The notes under the pieces were generated by a model. That model saw only the letters and a program-made list of their open reading frames with translations. It had not been told where the DNA came from and did not search any database. Below are positions 1 through 9,500 of a stretch of 64,000 nucleotides of DNA, piece after piece (positions within the stretch are counted from its first letter, which is position 1; the number at the start of each line of letters is the position of its first letter). Made by a program: the position numbers and the translations under genes. Source of the DNA: Flavobacterium sp. HJ-32-4 (GTDB taxonomy: Bacteria > Bacteroidota > Bacteroidia > Flavobacteriales > Flavobacteriaceae); the NCBI RefSeq assembly GCF_022532105.1, contig NZ_CP092832.1:2509001-2573000 (forward strand), in the 5' to 3' direction.

Positions 1-742
1 AATTTCGGTTCAAAGGGTTTTTTTCATATTCCTGAGTATAGGTAGGTTTAACGCGCCTCTTTTGCTTAATCATTTCTATACCCACCAGCACAAGCCACAA
101 AATCCAAAGCGTACTTCCTACAAAACCGGCGAGTGGAACCTCCCGAAACCCTGGTATAATCGTCGCGAAGAGCTCCGTCTGAGCCAAAACGTAGATGCCA
201 GACGAGACATAACCCAGTCCGATAGTAGCTTTTGAAACGCATTTCAGTTTTGCGAAGGCATACGTGATCATAACGGTCCACGTGATGGTGAAAAGTTGCC
301 CGATGTGTTCTCCCAGAATCACGCCGCCATATTGGTGCACGATCTGAAAGGCGACGATACTTGCCTCTTTCGTTGTTGCATTTCCGGTGACGAAGTTCCG
401 GGCCAACAGCGGCACCACAAACGTCCAACGCAGCAGGCCAATCATCTGAACCAGAAGTCCGACCACACCCAGCGTCGTCGCCCAACGGATAAAGTGAAAC
501 GTTCCTTCCAGTTTCTGTCCCAGTAACACACAGGCAATCACAAGAGGTATTCCCAGCATGGCAAAAGCCCACCACGTCAGGATCAACGGGTTTCCGCCTT
601 GGTAAAAAGAGGTCAGGATGACACCCGGATCCTGTCGTAAAATGGCAGGATAGTCAAAGATTAGTGTCAAAAGCGTATAAGGAATCATAACACCCATCGC
701 ACCTGCGATCAGTAAAAGACCGAGTTTCCGCTCTGTTTCCAT
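1..742 (-). CDS. Multi-pass membrane protein, DUF4386-like (3' end outside window)
   Basis: The reading frame starts with ATG at 742 (METERKLGLLLIAGAMG) and stays open to base 1 without a stop, so the gene is truncated by the window edge. About 247 codons are visible. The product is strongly hydrophobic, with roughly six membrane segments separated by short polar loops and a basic stretch (IKQKRRVKP) near the visible end, which suggests that few residues are missing. The size and the pattern of paired helices resemble DUF4386 membrane proteins of unknown function. That family match is from memory and uncertain. The gene lies 4 bases downstream of the outer-membrane protein gene on the same strand, so the two are probably cotranscribed. 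Confidence 0.6.
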   Translation of the reverse strand, partial: METERKLGLLLIAGAMGVMIPYTLLTLIFDYPAILRQDPGVILTSFYQGGNPLILTWWAFAMLGIPLVIACVLLGQKLEGTFHFIRWATTLGVVGLLVQMIGLLRWTFVVPLLARNFVTGNATTKEASIVAFQIVHQYGGVILGEHIGQLFTITWTVMITYAFAKLKCVSKATIGLGYVSSGIYVLAQTELFATIIPGFREVPLAGFVGSTLWILWLVLVGIEMIKQKRRVKPTYTQEYEKNPLNRN

Positions 743-746
743 TTTG

Positions 747-1202
747 TCAGAATGAGAAAGAATAGCCGATGCTGGGGGTCGGATTCACTTTAACGTCATG
801 GCCTTTAGCCGCCAGCGCAATGACTCCCAACCGCAGCTGCATACCCTTAAAGGCGTACCACCTGAAACCGGCCTCAAGGGCTACGGCATTGTCATCCTTG
901 TACGATCGCGTCAGGCCCCGTAGGTAGGAGGCACCCGCATAAAATGACGACGGGAGTTGCTGTTTGTCTACCGGCAGAAACCAATACGTCACCCCGGCCT
1001 TCAAGAACTCGGTCGTGACACCACTTTCAAAATTAGTAGGATAGTAGCCTGCGTGAACCGACACGTTTCGGTGTTGGTATTCCAGACCGATTGACGGATT
1101 TCGGAACGCATTGATACTTAAGGTGTGTTTAGGAAACGTGTCCTGCGAAAAGGCGAAACCAGCTTGTAAAAGCAGGAAAGCCCACATACTTTTTGTTTGC
1201 AT
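747..1202 (-). CDS. Small predicted outer-membrane beta-barrel protein
   Basis: 151 residues. The N-terminus (MQTKSMWAFLLLQAGFAFSQD) is a Sec signal peptide with a cleavage site typical of Bacteroidota (S-Q). The mature part alternates polar and hydrophobic residues in short strands rich in Tyr, Phe and Gly, and it ends in Phe (IGYSFSF), the usual last residue of an outer-membrane barrel. At about 130 mature residues it would form a small barrel. I do not recognise a specific family. The ATG at 1202 directly precedes the signal peptide. The gene lies downstream of a Crp-like regulator on the same strand and just upstream of the truncated membrane protein gene. Confidence 0.7.
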   Translation of the reverse strand: MQTKSMWAFLLLQAGFAFSQDTFPKHTLSINAFRNPSIGLEYQHRNVSVHAGYYPTNFESGVTTEFLKAGVTYWFLPVDKQQLPSSFYAGASYLRGLTRSYKDDNAVALEAGFRWYAFKGMQLRLGVIALAAKGHDVKVNPTPSIGYSFSF

Positions 1203-1281
1203 ACGATTGAGTTTTATTACGATACAAAGGTCAATCGATGCAAAAAGGATCTACTGGACAAATGTCCTAAAGTGCTTTACC

Positions 1282-1887
1282 CTAACTTTTTCTTCTGAGC
1301 CGGCTAAGATGCCGTGGGGTGATGCCCAACATAGAAGCGATGTATTGCAACGGCACCTGCTGGAGTAGTTCAGGCTCATCTTTCAACAGTTTCTCGTAGC
1401 GCTCGTCGGCAGACAGGGTGATAAGGTCGAATTTGGCTTTGTCGATACAACAGATCTGCCATTCAAGGAGTTTTACGTAAAAATCTTTGAACCCGGTCAT
1501 TTGATTTTGTAGTGCCTCCACTTCCTTTTTCTCTATGACCCAAAGTGTCGAGGGGGTCAGCGCCCGTATATTCTCTCGCGCCGGGGTGCCGGTCAGGTAG
1601 GGTAGCAGTGACGCCACGAAAGTAGAAGGCAGCGAAATATACGTAGTGCGTTCTTCCCCTTTCTCGGATATGGAATAGTATTGGAATTGCCCGGTTTCGA
1701 CAAATCCCAACTGCGAGGAATTTTTGCCTTCCTCTACAAAATACTGTCCTTTATCAAAAGATCGTTTGGTGAAGCACTGTGCGATTTGTTCGCTGTCAGT
1801 TTGGTCGAATCCGACCTGGGAAAAGTAGGCCTTTAGCGTTTCCTGGTCTGAATTCACCTGCTGCTGTGCTTCCGATGTCGTATCCAT
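1282..1887 (-). CDS. Crp/Fnr-family transcriptional regulator
   Basis: About 201 residues from ATG 1887; the frame also opens at a TTG three codons upstream, which I think less likely. Residues about 30-115 form a cyclic-nucleotide-binding-like beta-roll (KGQYFVEEGKNSSQLGFVETG). The C-terminus carries a short helix-turn-helix with the flavobacterial signature QYIASMLGITPRHLSRLRR, which would contact DNA. Regulators of this type in Bacteroidota usually lack the residues needed to bind cAMP, so the ligand is unknown. It may control the adjacent outer-membrane protein and membrane protein genes, which follow on the same strand, but no operator was found. Confidence 0.85.
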   Translation of the reverse strand: MDTTSEAQQQVNSDQETLKAYFSQVGFDQTDSEQIAQCFTKRSFDKGQYFVEEGKNSSQLGFVETGQFQYYSISEKGEERTTYISLPSTFVASLLPYLTGTPARENIRALTPSTLWVIEKKEVEALQNQMTGFKDFYVKLLEWQICCIDKAKFDLITLSADERYEKLLKDEPELLQQVPLQYIASMLGITPRHLSRLRRKS

Positions 1888-1984
1888 ATCGTCCAAACTG
1901 TTTTTGCTGTTACTTCTGATAAATGTAGGGAAACGATCCGGACTTTACAGGATACATGAATAACCCTTCCTACCGTCCGTAGCA

Positions 1985-2401
1985 CTATTTCTTCCCATTC
2001 CTATTCCTCATGATTTCGTCACCGTGCAACAGTGCCCAATCCACCAACGGCACCATATGCTGCATCAGGCTTCGTCCGAGTTCGGTAAGATTGTACTCCA
2101 CCCGCGGCGGTACTTCGGCGTAGACGTGTCGTGATACGAGTCCGCATTCCTCGAGGTTGCGAAGCGTCACGGTCAGCATGCGCTGCGATACATCCCCGAT
2201 GCGATGTTTCAACTCATTGAACCGCATGGTGCCATAGCCACCAAGGGCGTAAATCGTCAGTAGCGACCATTTATCGCTGACGCGGGCGAGGATATCGCGC
2301 ACCGGGCAGGCCATATCCCGCGTGGCATTCGCCTCCGCAAAAAAAGATTGAAATTTTTTTTCGCTCGTGAGCGTCGTATTTTCCTGAATAGTTACCTCCA
2401 T
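1985..2401 (-). CDS. HxlR-family winged-helix transcriptional regulator
   Basis: 138 residues from ATG 2401. The frame is open to a TTG at 2440, but that start would lie inside an inverted repeat, so the ATG is preferred. The HxlR signature is clear: CPVRDILARVSDKWSLL, then RFNELKHRIGDVSQRMLTVTLRNLEECGLVSR and YNLTELG in the wing. HxlR proteins often repress a divergent redox gene and sense quinones, aldehydes or thiol-reactive compounds; here a single Cys in CPVRD sits at the position that acts as the sensor in some members. The divergent gene at 2500 encodes an NmrA-like NAD(P)-binding protein, the same arrangement as E. coli ytfH-ytfG (qorB). Confidence 0.9.
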   Translation of the reverse strand: MEVTIQENTTLTSEKKFQSFFAEANATRDMACPVRDILARVSDKWSLLTIYALGGYGTMRFNELKHRIGDVSQRMLTVTLRNLEECGLVSRHVYAEVPPRVEYNLTELGRSLMQHMVPLVDWALLHGDEIMRNRNGKK

Positions 2402-2437
2402 GTGCGTTGGTGCTGTGGTTGTGCCTTCTTGTGACGG

Positions 2438-2480
2438 CAATAGTTACTATTTAACTTTGAGTTCTCAAAAGTAACTATTG
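2438..2480. promoter_or_regulatory. Perfect 11-bp inverted repeat, candidate HxlR operator
   Basis: CAATAGTTACT (2438-2448) and its exact reverse complement AGTAACTATTG (2470-2480) are separated by 21 bp in the short gap between the divergent HxlR and NmrA-like genes. The half-sites lie about three helical turns apart, a spacing that could place both on one DNA face. Position, symmetry and the partner regulator make this the likely operator for both genes. The symmetry is seen directly; the role is inferred. Confidence 0.65.
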
Positions 2481-2499
2481 AATTTTAAAAAACGTAAAA

Positions 2500-3351
2500 A
2501 TGGAGAAAATTCTTGTGACCGGGGCAACCGGAACGAATGGAAAAGCACTGGTGGCCCAACTTCGGTCACGCCAGGCCGATTTTGTAGTAGGAAGCCGAAA
2601 TGTAACCCAGGCCCGTGAACTGTTTGGGGACGGAGTAGAGGTGCGTGCCTTCGATTTTGCGGATGCCACCACCTATGACGGGGCATTGGAAGGAGTCGGA
2701 AAGGTGTTTGTGCTGGGGCCTCCGCTCGATTTGCAATTATATGAATTGGTAAGCCCTTTTCTCGACCATCTTAAAGAACGGGGTATCGCGCGTGTGGTGT
2801 ATTTTTCGGCCTTGCAGGCAGATAAAATGGGCAGCCAGCTCGATTTCCACACCAAAATCGAACAGCAACTTAAGGAGGGGTTCTTCGACTATACCATCCT
2901 GCAACCGTCGTTCTTCAGCCAGAATTTCCGGAACTATGAGGGAGAGAATATCCTCGAGCGCAACATCGTCTTCATGCCCGCCGGCATGGGGAAAGTTGGT
3001 TTTGTGGATGTAGCCGATATTGCCAATGTGGCGGCCGAGGTGTTGCTGTCGGACGGACATTCGCACGCTACCTACTGCCTGACAGGTCCGGAGCTTTTGT
3101 CGTATGAGGATGCGGCTCGTTTACTATCGGAGCAGTTAGGAAAGACCATATCCTATCCGAATCCCACGCCGGAAACCTTCAAAGAGGTACTGGCGGCGTC
3201 TGGTGCACCGGCTTTTATCGGACAGTATCTTTCGGATGTTTACCAAATCATCGCGCAGCATCATGTCGACTTCCTGACAGACGATGTCTTCCGCGTGACA
3301 GGAAAGCAACCCACGTCGTTGCGTGAGGTGATTGCGCGGGATTTTGCGTAA
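2500..3351 (+). CDS. NmrA-like NAD(P)-binding oxidoreductase (QorB/YtfG type)
   Basis: 283 residues. It starts with a Rossmann nucleotide-binding loop (ILVTGATGTNGKALV) and continues with the atypical short-chain dehydrogenase fold of NmrA/QorB proteins: VGSRN after beta-2, VGKVFVLGPP after beta-4, and FFDYTILQPSFFSQNF followed by GKVGFVDVADIANVAAEVL. Relatives are NAD(P)H:quinone oxidoreductases or NAD(P)-sensing proteins; the substrate cannot be read from sequence. It is transcribed away from the HxlR gene across a gap of about 100 bp that carries the inverted repeat, so it is probably induced by whatever the regulator senses. It stands alone; the next gene is convergent. Confidence 0.85.
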   Translation: MEKILVTGATGTNGKALVAQLRSRQADFVVGSRNVTQARELFGDGVEVRAFDFADATTYDGALEGVGKVFVLGPPLDLQLYELVSPFLDHLKERGIARVVYFSALQADKMGSQLDFHTKIEQQLKEGFFDYTILQPSFFSQNFRNYEGENILERNIVFMPAGMGKVGFVDVADIANVAAEVLLSDGHSHATYCLTGPELLSYEDAARLLSEQLGKTISYPNPTPETFKEVLAASGAPAFIGQYLSDVYQIIAQHHVDFLTDDVFRVTGKQPTSLREVIARDFA

Positions 3352-3388
3352 AAGTTCCTGAATAGGAGAGGGGCAGCGAGCAGCGGGT

Positions 3389-4201
3389 TTACCCACCCAA
3401 TCCCGCTTTCAACTCCTGCAACTCTCCTTTCATTTCCTGCATCATCCGTACCACCACATCCAAATCCGCCGTACCGTTCGGCAGGTCTTTGCTGTGGAAG
3501 CTATGGAACTTCCAGATTTCCACTACCTCTTCCGCCTTCACTTCATACGGAGCATACAACGGGTTCAATGATTCCAGCAGGAAGGTACGCCCGGTAAGGG
3601 TCACCTGCTTGAATACCATGTCCTGTTCCCCTTTCAGGATGACGATACAGAGGGTTTTGGGCTTCAACTCATACCAATTGTCGACAAACCGCCCGATCAC
3701 ATCGCTGTTTTCCGGAATCGGCAACATGCTGTCACCCGTCGTCGGAAACATCCGGAACGTACCGCCTTTCGGAAGGTTCGGCAATGCAAATTTCGGCAAC
3801 GAGGCGATGAACTCCGGATCGTGGTAGCCCGCCGCATACCCCGCCTTTGCCTTCACGGGAACGTATTCCATATTCTCGCGGTTCTGCCGGTCGACCGTAA
3901 TGGCCAGCACGCGTATCTGCCCGCCTGCTATATATACGTCATTTCCCGCTTCCAGTTCCCTCAGTTTTAGTTCACCGATCCGCGAGAGGTCGACCCGCAG
4001 CAGGGTATCGATGCTCATCCGGAAAAAACCAGAGAACCGATAAAGGTCCTCCACCGGAGGATTCGCTGTCTTCCCACTTTCATGCGCTGCCAGTTTCGAG
4101 CGGGAAATCGAAAGCTTCGCCGCAAAGTCTTCCTGGCTCATCTTCATTCGGTTACGCAGGAAACGGATGTTACTTCCCCAAAAAAAAATTTGTTCCGCCA
4201 T
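3389..4201 (-). CDS. XRE-type HTH / LexA-like S24 regulator of the mutagenesis cassette
   Basis: 270 residues. Residues about 10-65 form an XRE helix-turn-helix (IRFLRNRMKMSQEDFAAKL, ISRSKLAAHESG). Residues about 120-230 form a LexA/S24-like domain with the serine motif TTGDSMLPIPENSDVIG and a downstream lysine-containing strand (LCIVILKGEQDMVFKQV), so Ser-Lys autocleavage is possible. A short coiled-coil tail follows (MMQEMKGELQELKAGLGG). It is divergent from imuA-imuB-dnaE2 with a gap of 70 bp that holds two dyads. It probably acts as a damage-responsive repressor of the cassette and of itself. Proteins with this domain order commonly accompany imuA-imuB-dnaE2 in Bacteroidota (from memory). 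Confidence 0.85.
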   Translation of the reverse strand: MAEQIFFWGSNIRFLRNRMKMSQEDFAAKLSISRSKLAAHESGKTANPPVEDLYRFSGFFRMSIDTLLRVDLSRIGELKLRELEAGNDVYIAGGQIRVLAITVDRQNRENMEYVPVKAKAGYAAGYHDPEFIASLPKFALPNLPKGGTFRMFPTTGDSMLPIPENSDVIGRFVDNWYELKPKTLCIVILKGEQDMVFKQVTLTGRTFLLESLNPLYAPYEVKAEEVVEIWKFHSFHSKDLPNGTADLDVVVRMMQEMKGELQELKAGLGG

Positions 4202-4208
4202 TTCTTTT

Positions 4209-4249
4209 TGTTATTATTGATAACAGCATTTTGTTTCTAATAAGAACAA
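4209..4249. promoter_or_regulatory. Two dyad elements, candidate LexA-like operators
   Basis: The gap between the divergent LexA-like gene and imuA holds two inverted repeats: TGTTATTATTGATAACA (4209-4225; 6-bp arms) and TTGTTTCTAATAAGAACAA (4231-4249; outer arms TTGTT/AACAA). Both share TGTT...AACA half-sites, and their centres are 23 bp apart, about two helical turns. That suits cooperative binding of two dimers of the adjacent regulator. The sequences are read directly; binding is inferred. Confidence 0.6.
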
Positions 4250-4271
4250 AAATACGAAAACAATCGAAAGT

Positions 4272-5006
4272 ATGGACGCGGGAGCGGAAAAAACAGCGAT
4301 CATCCGCAAATGGCAACGACAAGTAGACGCCTGGCAGGGGTTAGGGAAGTCCGCCCTGCGCGATTCGGTACCTACTGTCGGGCCGTTCGAGCGGGCGTTT
4401 CCCGACCAGGTCTTTCCGGTGGCGGCATTGCATGAGTTCCAGAGCTTCAGTCCGTCTGATGCAGCTTCCACCCAGGGATTCCTTTCAGCGCTTTGCGGAA
4501 AATTCTTGGCGTCGGGTGGCACCTGCCTTTGGATGGGAGGAGGCGGAAAGGTATTCCCGCCCGCGCTCACGTATTTTGGTCTTGACCCTTCCCGTATCGT
4601 TTTCATCGATGCGCCACGCACCCGGGATGTATTGTGGGCTGTAGAGGAAGCCCTTAAATGTGATATACTTACGGCTGTCATCGGGGAAGTGTCGGACGTA
4701 GGCTTTACCGAATCGCGCCGCCTGCAACTCGCCGTTGAAAAGAGCGGGGTTTGTTGCCTGTTGCACCGCCATCGCCCACGAACTACGGGCAACCTGGCCT
4801 GTACCTCCCGGTGGCATATCCGGCCATTGCCCAGTCTGTCGGAGGAAGGTTTGCCCGGAGTCGGACTGCCTTTTTGGGACGTGCAATTGCTGAAAGTGCG
4901 CAACGGACGCCCCGGATCCTGGCAGTTGGGCTGGGCAGACGGACAGTTTACGGAGAAGGAACGCCCGCAGGAACACCTCGTTTTTACCCAAAGCTTTACC
5001 GGATAA
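4272..5006 (+). CDS. imuA: ImuA-like RecA-related protein
   Basis: 244 residues. It is a divergent RecA-like protein of the kind found in imuA-imuB-dnaE2 cassettes: VAALHEFQSFSPSDAASTQG near the N-terminus, a degenerate P-loop region (CLWMGGGGKVFPPALTYFGL), then FIDAPRTRDVLWAVEEALKC and LPFWDVQLLKVRNGRPGSW. The usual Walker A GKT is missing, so ATP binding is doubtful. ImuA is thought to link the mutasome to other repair factors. Its stop codon overlaps the imuB start (TAATG at 5004-5008), so the two are translationally coupled. The LexA-like regulator upstream probably controls expression. Confidence 0.85.
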   Translation: MDAGAEKTAIIRKWQRQVDAWQGLGKSALRDSVPTVGPFERAFPDQVFPVAALHEFQSFSPSDAASTQGFLSALCGKFLASGGTCLWMGGGGKVFPPALTYFGLDPSRIVFIDAPRTRDVLWAVEEALKCDILTAVIGEVSDVGFTESRRLQLAVEKSGVCCLLHRHRPRTTGNLACTSRWHIRPLPSLSEEGLPGVGLPFWDVQLLKVRNGRPGSWQLGWADGQFTEKERPQEHLVFTQSFTG

Positions 5007-6502
5007 TGCCTCGCTATACCGCTATATGGTTCCCTTTTTTGCTTACCGATTACACCGCGCGTAAAAAACCGGAGTACCGGCGACAGGCGTTTGTCATAGC
5101 GGCTCCCGAACGCGGCCGGATGGTGGTAAAAGCGGCAAGCCAGGAAGCGATTCGGCTGGGTATCGTTCCCGGAAAGGTGGTGGCCGATTGCCGCGCCCTC
5201 TATCCGGAACTGGACGTATTGGAGGCGGAGGCGGGAAAGGAAGTCGTTCTGTTGAAGGCACTCGGGGAGTGGTGTATCGGATATACGCCTTCCGTCGCAC
5301 TTGACCCGCCGGATGGTTTACTGCTCGACAGCACCGGATGCGCGCATTTATGGGGTGGGGAAGAGGCCTATACCCGTGCCATACAGCAACGTCTGGCGGG
5401 CTACGGCTACCAGGTGCGGATCGCGATGGCCGATACCCTCGGAGCAGCCTGGGCCCTGGCGCGTTTCGGTAAGGGAAGGGATGTCGTGGCAACCGGTCGC
5501 CAGCGCGAGGCGATCCGTAACCTGCCACCCGCTGCACTCCGATTGGAGCCGGAAGTGACAGAACGGCTAAAGAAATTAGGACTCGACCGCATCCACCGTT
5601 TTATCGACATGCCGCGGTCGGTGCTGCGCCGGCGTTTCGGGGCATCGCTGCCGTTGCGATTGGGCCAGGCACTGGGGCACGAACCGGAATTCCTGCAGCC
5701 GCTGCAACCCGTCGAACCCTATCAGGAACGGTTGCCCTGTTTGGAGCCTATTTGCACCGCCACCGGTATCGGACTGGCATTAGAGCGTTTACTCGAGCTG
5801 TTGTGCCAGCGTTTTGAAAGCGAAGGTGTCGGACTCCGATCCGGTATTTTCAAAGCGTATCGCATCGATGGGGATATACAGCAATTTAGTATAGGTACGG
5901 GACATCCGTCGCGGAATCCGGTGCATTTATACCGACTGTTCGCACCCGGCATCGAGAAGCTGGAGCCGGCGCTGGGCTTTGAATTATTTGTGTTGGAAGC
6001 GCCCCATACCGAAGAGGTGACGGCCTCCCAGGAAGCACTATGGGAAACGGCCTTCCGCAACGATACCCGGGTGTCGGAGTTGGTAGACCGTATTACGGCC
6101 CGCATCGGAAACAAAGGCGTCCGGCGCTACCTGCCGGTTGAACGCCATTGGCCGGAAGCCTCCATACGTCAAACGGCCTCGTTGCAGGAAAAGTCAGCGC
6201 TTCCATGGCGCACCGACCTGCCGCGACCGGTATACCTGTTGCCGCAACCCGAAACCATCGAAGCAACGGTTCGGTTACCCGATTATCCGCCCTTACTTTT
6301 CCGGTATAAAGGCGAAATCCATACGGTGGCCAAAGCCGACGGACCCGAACGCATCGAACAGGAATGGTGGCTGCAATCGGGTCAATACCGCGATTATTAT
6401 GTAGTGGAAGATGAAAAGGGAGCGCGTTTCTGGGTATTCCGGTCGGGTCCGTACGACGCGGAAAACCGCCCCAAATGGTACCTACACGGTTTTTTTGCCT
6501 GA
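5006..6502 (+). CDS. imuB: ImuB, catalytically inactive Y-family polymerase-like protein
   Basis: 498 residues from ATG 5006, chosen because it overlaps the imuA stop; the frame is also open upstream inside imuA. It resembles DNA polymerase IV (RQAFVIAAPERGRMVVKAAS, LLLDSTGCAHLWGGEEA, MADTLGAAWALARFG, helix-hairpin-helix-like LKKLGLDRIHRFIDMP) but lacks the acidic metal-binding residues of an active Y-family enzyme. ImuB serves as the hub that joins ImuA, DnaE2 and the sliding clamp. I could not pick out a confident clamp-binding motif; the C-terminal third (RPVYLLPQPETIEA and after) is typical of ImuB. Its stop overlaps the dnaE2 start (TGATG). Confidence 0.9.
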   Translation: MPRYTAIWFPFLLTDYTARKKPEYRRQAFVIAAPERGRMVVKAASQEAIRLGIVPGKVVADCRALYPELDVLEAEAGKEVVLLKALGEWCIGYTPSVALDPPDGLLLDSTGCAHLWGGEEAYTRAIQQRLAGYGYQVRIAMADTLGAAWALARFGKGRDVVATGRQREAIRNLPPAALRLEPEVTERLKKLGLDRIHRFIDMPRSVLRRRFGASLPLRLGQALGHEPEFLQPLQPVEPYQERLPCLEPICTATGIGLALERLLELLCQRFESEGVGLRSGIFKAYRIDGDIQQFSIGTGHPSRNPVHLYRLFAPGIEKLEPALGFELFVLEAPHTEEVTASQEALWETAFRNDTRVSELVDRITARIGNKGVRRYLPVERHWPEASIRQTASLQEKSALPWRTDLPRPVYLLPQPETIEATVRLPDYPPLLFRYKGEIHTVAKADGPERIEQEWWLQSGQYRDYYVVEDEKGARFWVFRSGPYDAENRPKWYLHGFFA

Positions 6503-9500
6503 TGGAACGCTATACAGAATTACAGGTCACCACGAACTTCAGCTTCTTACGCGGCGGTTCCCATCCCGAGGAAATGGTAGAGGAAGCCATTCGCCTGGGA
6601 TATGGTGCTATAGCCATTACCGACCGGAATACATTGGCAGGTGTCGTGCGGGCGCATGTGGCGGCGCTTAAGAGCGATACCGATTTCCGGTTGTTGATCG
6701 GTTGCCGCCTGGATCTTGTTGACGGACCGTCGCTGTTGGCCTATCCTACGGATAAAGAGGCGTATGGTCGGTTATCCGGACTCTTATCGGAAGGTAACAT
6801 CCGGGCCGAGAAGGGGCAGTGCCTCCTGTATAAAAAGGATGTATATGACTATGCGGAAGGCCTGCTATTCATCGTACTGCCACCTCCTGCACTCGACCTA
6901 CAGTTCCGGTTGCCCGAGGATTTCGTTTCGTCGCTTTCCGAATACCGCGAACGACTGGGGAAAGCGCTGTTTCTGGGAGCGTGTCGTTCCTATACAGCCC
7001 ACGACGGGAAACGGCTCTTTCGGTTATCGCAGTTGTCGGAGCGATTGGGGGTGCGGATGGTAGCCTTGAACGATGTGCATTACCACCATCCGGAACGCCG
7101 GGCGTTGCAGGATGTACTGACCTGTGTGCGGGAAAAGTGTACCATCTACACCGCCGGATTCCGTTTACACCAGAATGCGGAACGGCATCTCAAGGGCGAA
7201 GAGGAAATGATCCGGTTGTTTCGGTCGTATCCGGATGCCATCGCGGCTACGCAAGACATCGCGCAGGCTTGCCGGTTTTCCCTGTCGGAATTACAATATG
7301 TTTATCCAGAGGAAATCACGTCCGGCGGTCGCACGCCACAGGAAGAACTGGAACGCCTTACCTGGCAGGGCGCAAATGCACGCTTTCCGGATGGCATCCC
7401 CAGGAAAATCCGTAAAACACTCCGATACGAACTGGATTTTATGGAGCGGAAGAACTACGCTGCCTATTTCCTGACGGTCTACGATTTCGTCCGCTTCGCA
7501 CGTGATCGCGGTATTTTGTGCCAGGGAAGAGGGTCGGCTGCCAATTCCGTCGTGTGTTATTGCCTGGGAATCACATCGGTTGACCCCTCCAAGTTCAAGA
7601 TATTATTTGCCCGTTTTATGTCGGATGCCCGAGACGAGCCGCCTGATATTGATGTGGATTTCGAACACGAACGACGGGAAGAGGTCATACAATACATTTA
7701 TGAGAAGTACGGACGGCACCGGGCAGCTATCGTGGCCACGGTTACACAGGTACATTATAAAGGTGCCATCCGGGATGTCGCCAAAGCCATGGGGATGTCG
7801 ACCGATGCCATCAACCGCCTCTCGGCCTCGGTGTGGGAGTTTCGCGATGAACTCGACGGCGAACGGGTCACCTCTGAAGGCTTCCACCTGGATGATCCAC
7901 ACCTGGCGAAAGTACTTGAGTTGACCCGCCAATATGTGGGGTTCCCGCGGCAACTTGGCCAACATACGGGCGGCTTCATCATCACCCAGGGCAAGCTGTC
8001 GGATCTGTGTCCGGTGCTCAACGCCCGCATGGAAGGCCGCACCAATATCGAATGGAACAAAGACGATATTGAAGCACTCGGCTTTCTGAAAGTAGATGTG
8101 TTGGCGTTGGGGATGTTAACGTGTATCCGTAAGGCATTTGACCTCGCAAAACAGCACTATGGTCTTGACCTTACGCTGGCCAACATCCCACAGGACGATC
8201 CGGCGGTGTATGAAATGATCAGCCAGGCCGATACACTCGGCGTCTTCCAGATCGAAAGCCGGGCCCAGATGTCGATGTTGCCCCGATTGCGGCCGCAGTG
8301 TTTTTATGATTTGGTAATAGAAGTAGCGATTGTACGCCCCGGGCCGATACAGGGCGACATGGTGCATCCGTACCTGCGACGGCGCGATAAGATAGATACT
8401 ATTGAGTATCCGTCGAAGGAATTGGAGAGTATACTCGGGCGTACGTTGGGAGTGCCCTTATTCCAGGAGCAGGCCATGGAAATTGCGATCGTGGCTGCCG
8501 GATTCACTCCCGCCGAAGCAGACGGGTTACGCCGCAGTATGGCGACCTTCAAGGCGAAGGGAAAGGTGGCGGATTGGGAGAAGAAGCTCGTAACGGGGAT
8601 GATCCGGAATGGGTATGAGGAAGGATTCGCCCGCCGGGTGTTCCGCCAACTGGAAGGTTTTGGGTCGTATGGTTTCCCGGAAAGCCACGCCGCCAGTTTT
8701 GCGTTGCTGGTGTATGTATCCTCCTGGATCAAATGCCATTATCCGGATGTATTTGCCACCGCACTGCTCAACAGTATGCCGATGGGTTTCTACCAGCCCG
8801 CCCAGATCATCATCGATGCACGCAAACATGGGGTAGTGGTGCGGCCAGTGGATATAAACCACTCCTATTGGGATTACACCCTCGAGGAACCCTCCGGACG
8901 CTACCGCACCATTCGGTTGGGATTCCGGCAGGTGAAGGGATTGTCGGGTGAGGATATGGAGACGTTGGTGCAGGCCCGTCATCGGCCGTTTCGCTCGATT
9001 CCGGAATTGCTTGACATCGGGGTGTCGATGGCCGCGTTGGAAAAATTGGCGGATGCAGATGCCTTCCGTTCGATCGGACTCGACCGTCGGCAGGCGTTAT
9101 GGGAGGTGTCGGCCTTGTCGGATACCCCCATCGGACTCTTTGAAGGACAGCCTTCCTCCAGCACGTTCGAGCCCCAACTGACGCTGCCTTTATTGACGGA
9201 TGCCGCCCATGTGGTGGAAGACTACGCGACAATGGGCTTGTCGCTGAAAGCCCATCCGGTGTATTTCGCGCGGCCGGAATTGGACCGGCTTCGGGTGACA
9301 CCGGCAGGTTCCCTTGCGGATTATAAGAACGGGGACCGGATAAAGGTGTGCGGACTCATCACGGTTCGGCAACGACCGGGAACGGCAAAAGGCGTATTGT
9401 TCGTGACGATAGAAGATGAAACCGGATTTGCCAATATCGTCGTCTGGGCGAAAGTGTTTGAGAAATACCGCAAATCCATCCTGCAATCACGTTTGCTGTT

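Noticed and set aside
66..575. 169-residue minus-strand ORF
   Set aside because: Its Arg/His/Cys-rich product is the frame shadow of the hydrophobic membrane protein in the frame starting at 742.
4751..5005. N-terminal extension of ImuB by 85 residues
   Set aside because: It would overlap most of the imuA C-terminus in another frame, and the ATG at 5006 overlaps the imuA stop and begins the family N-terminus.
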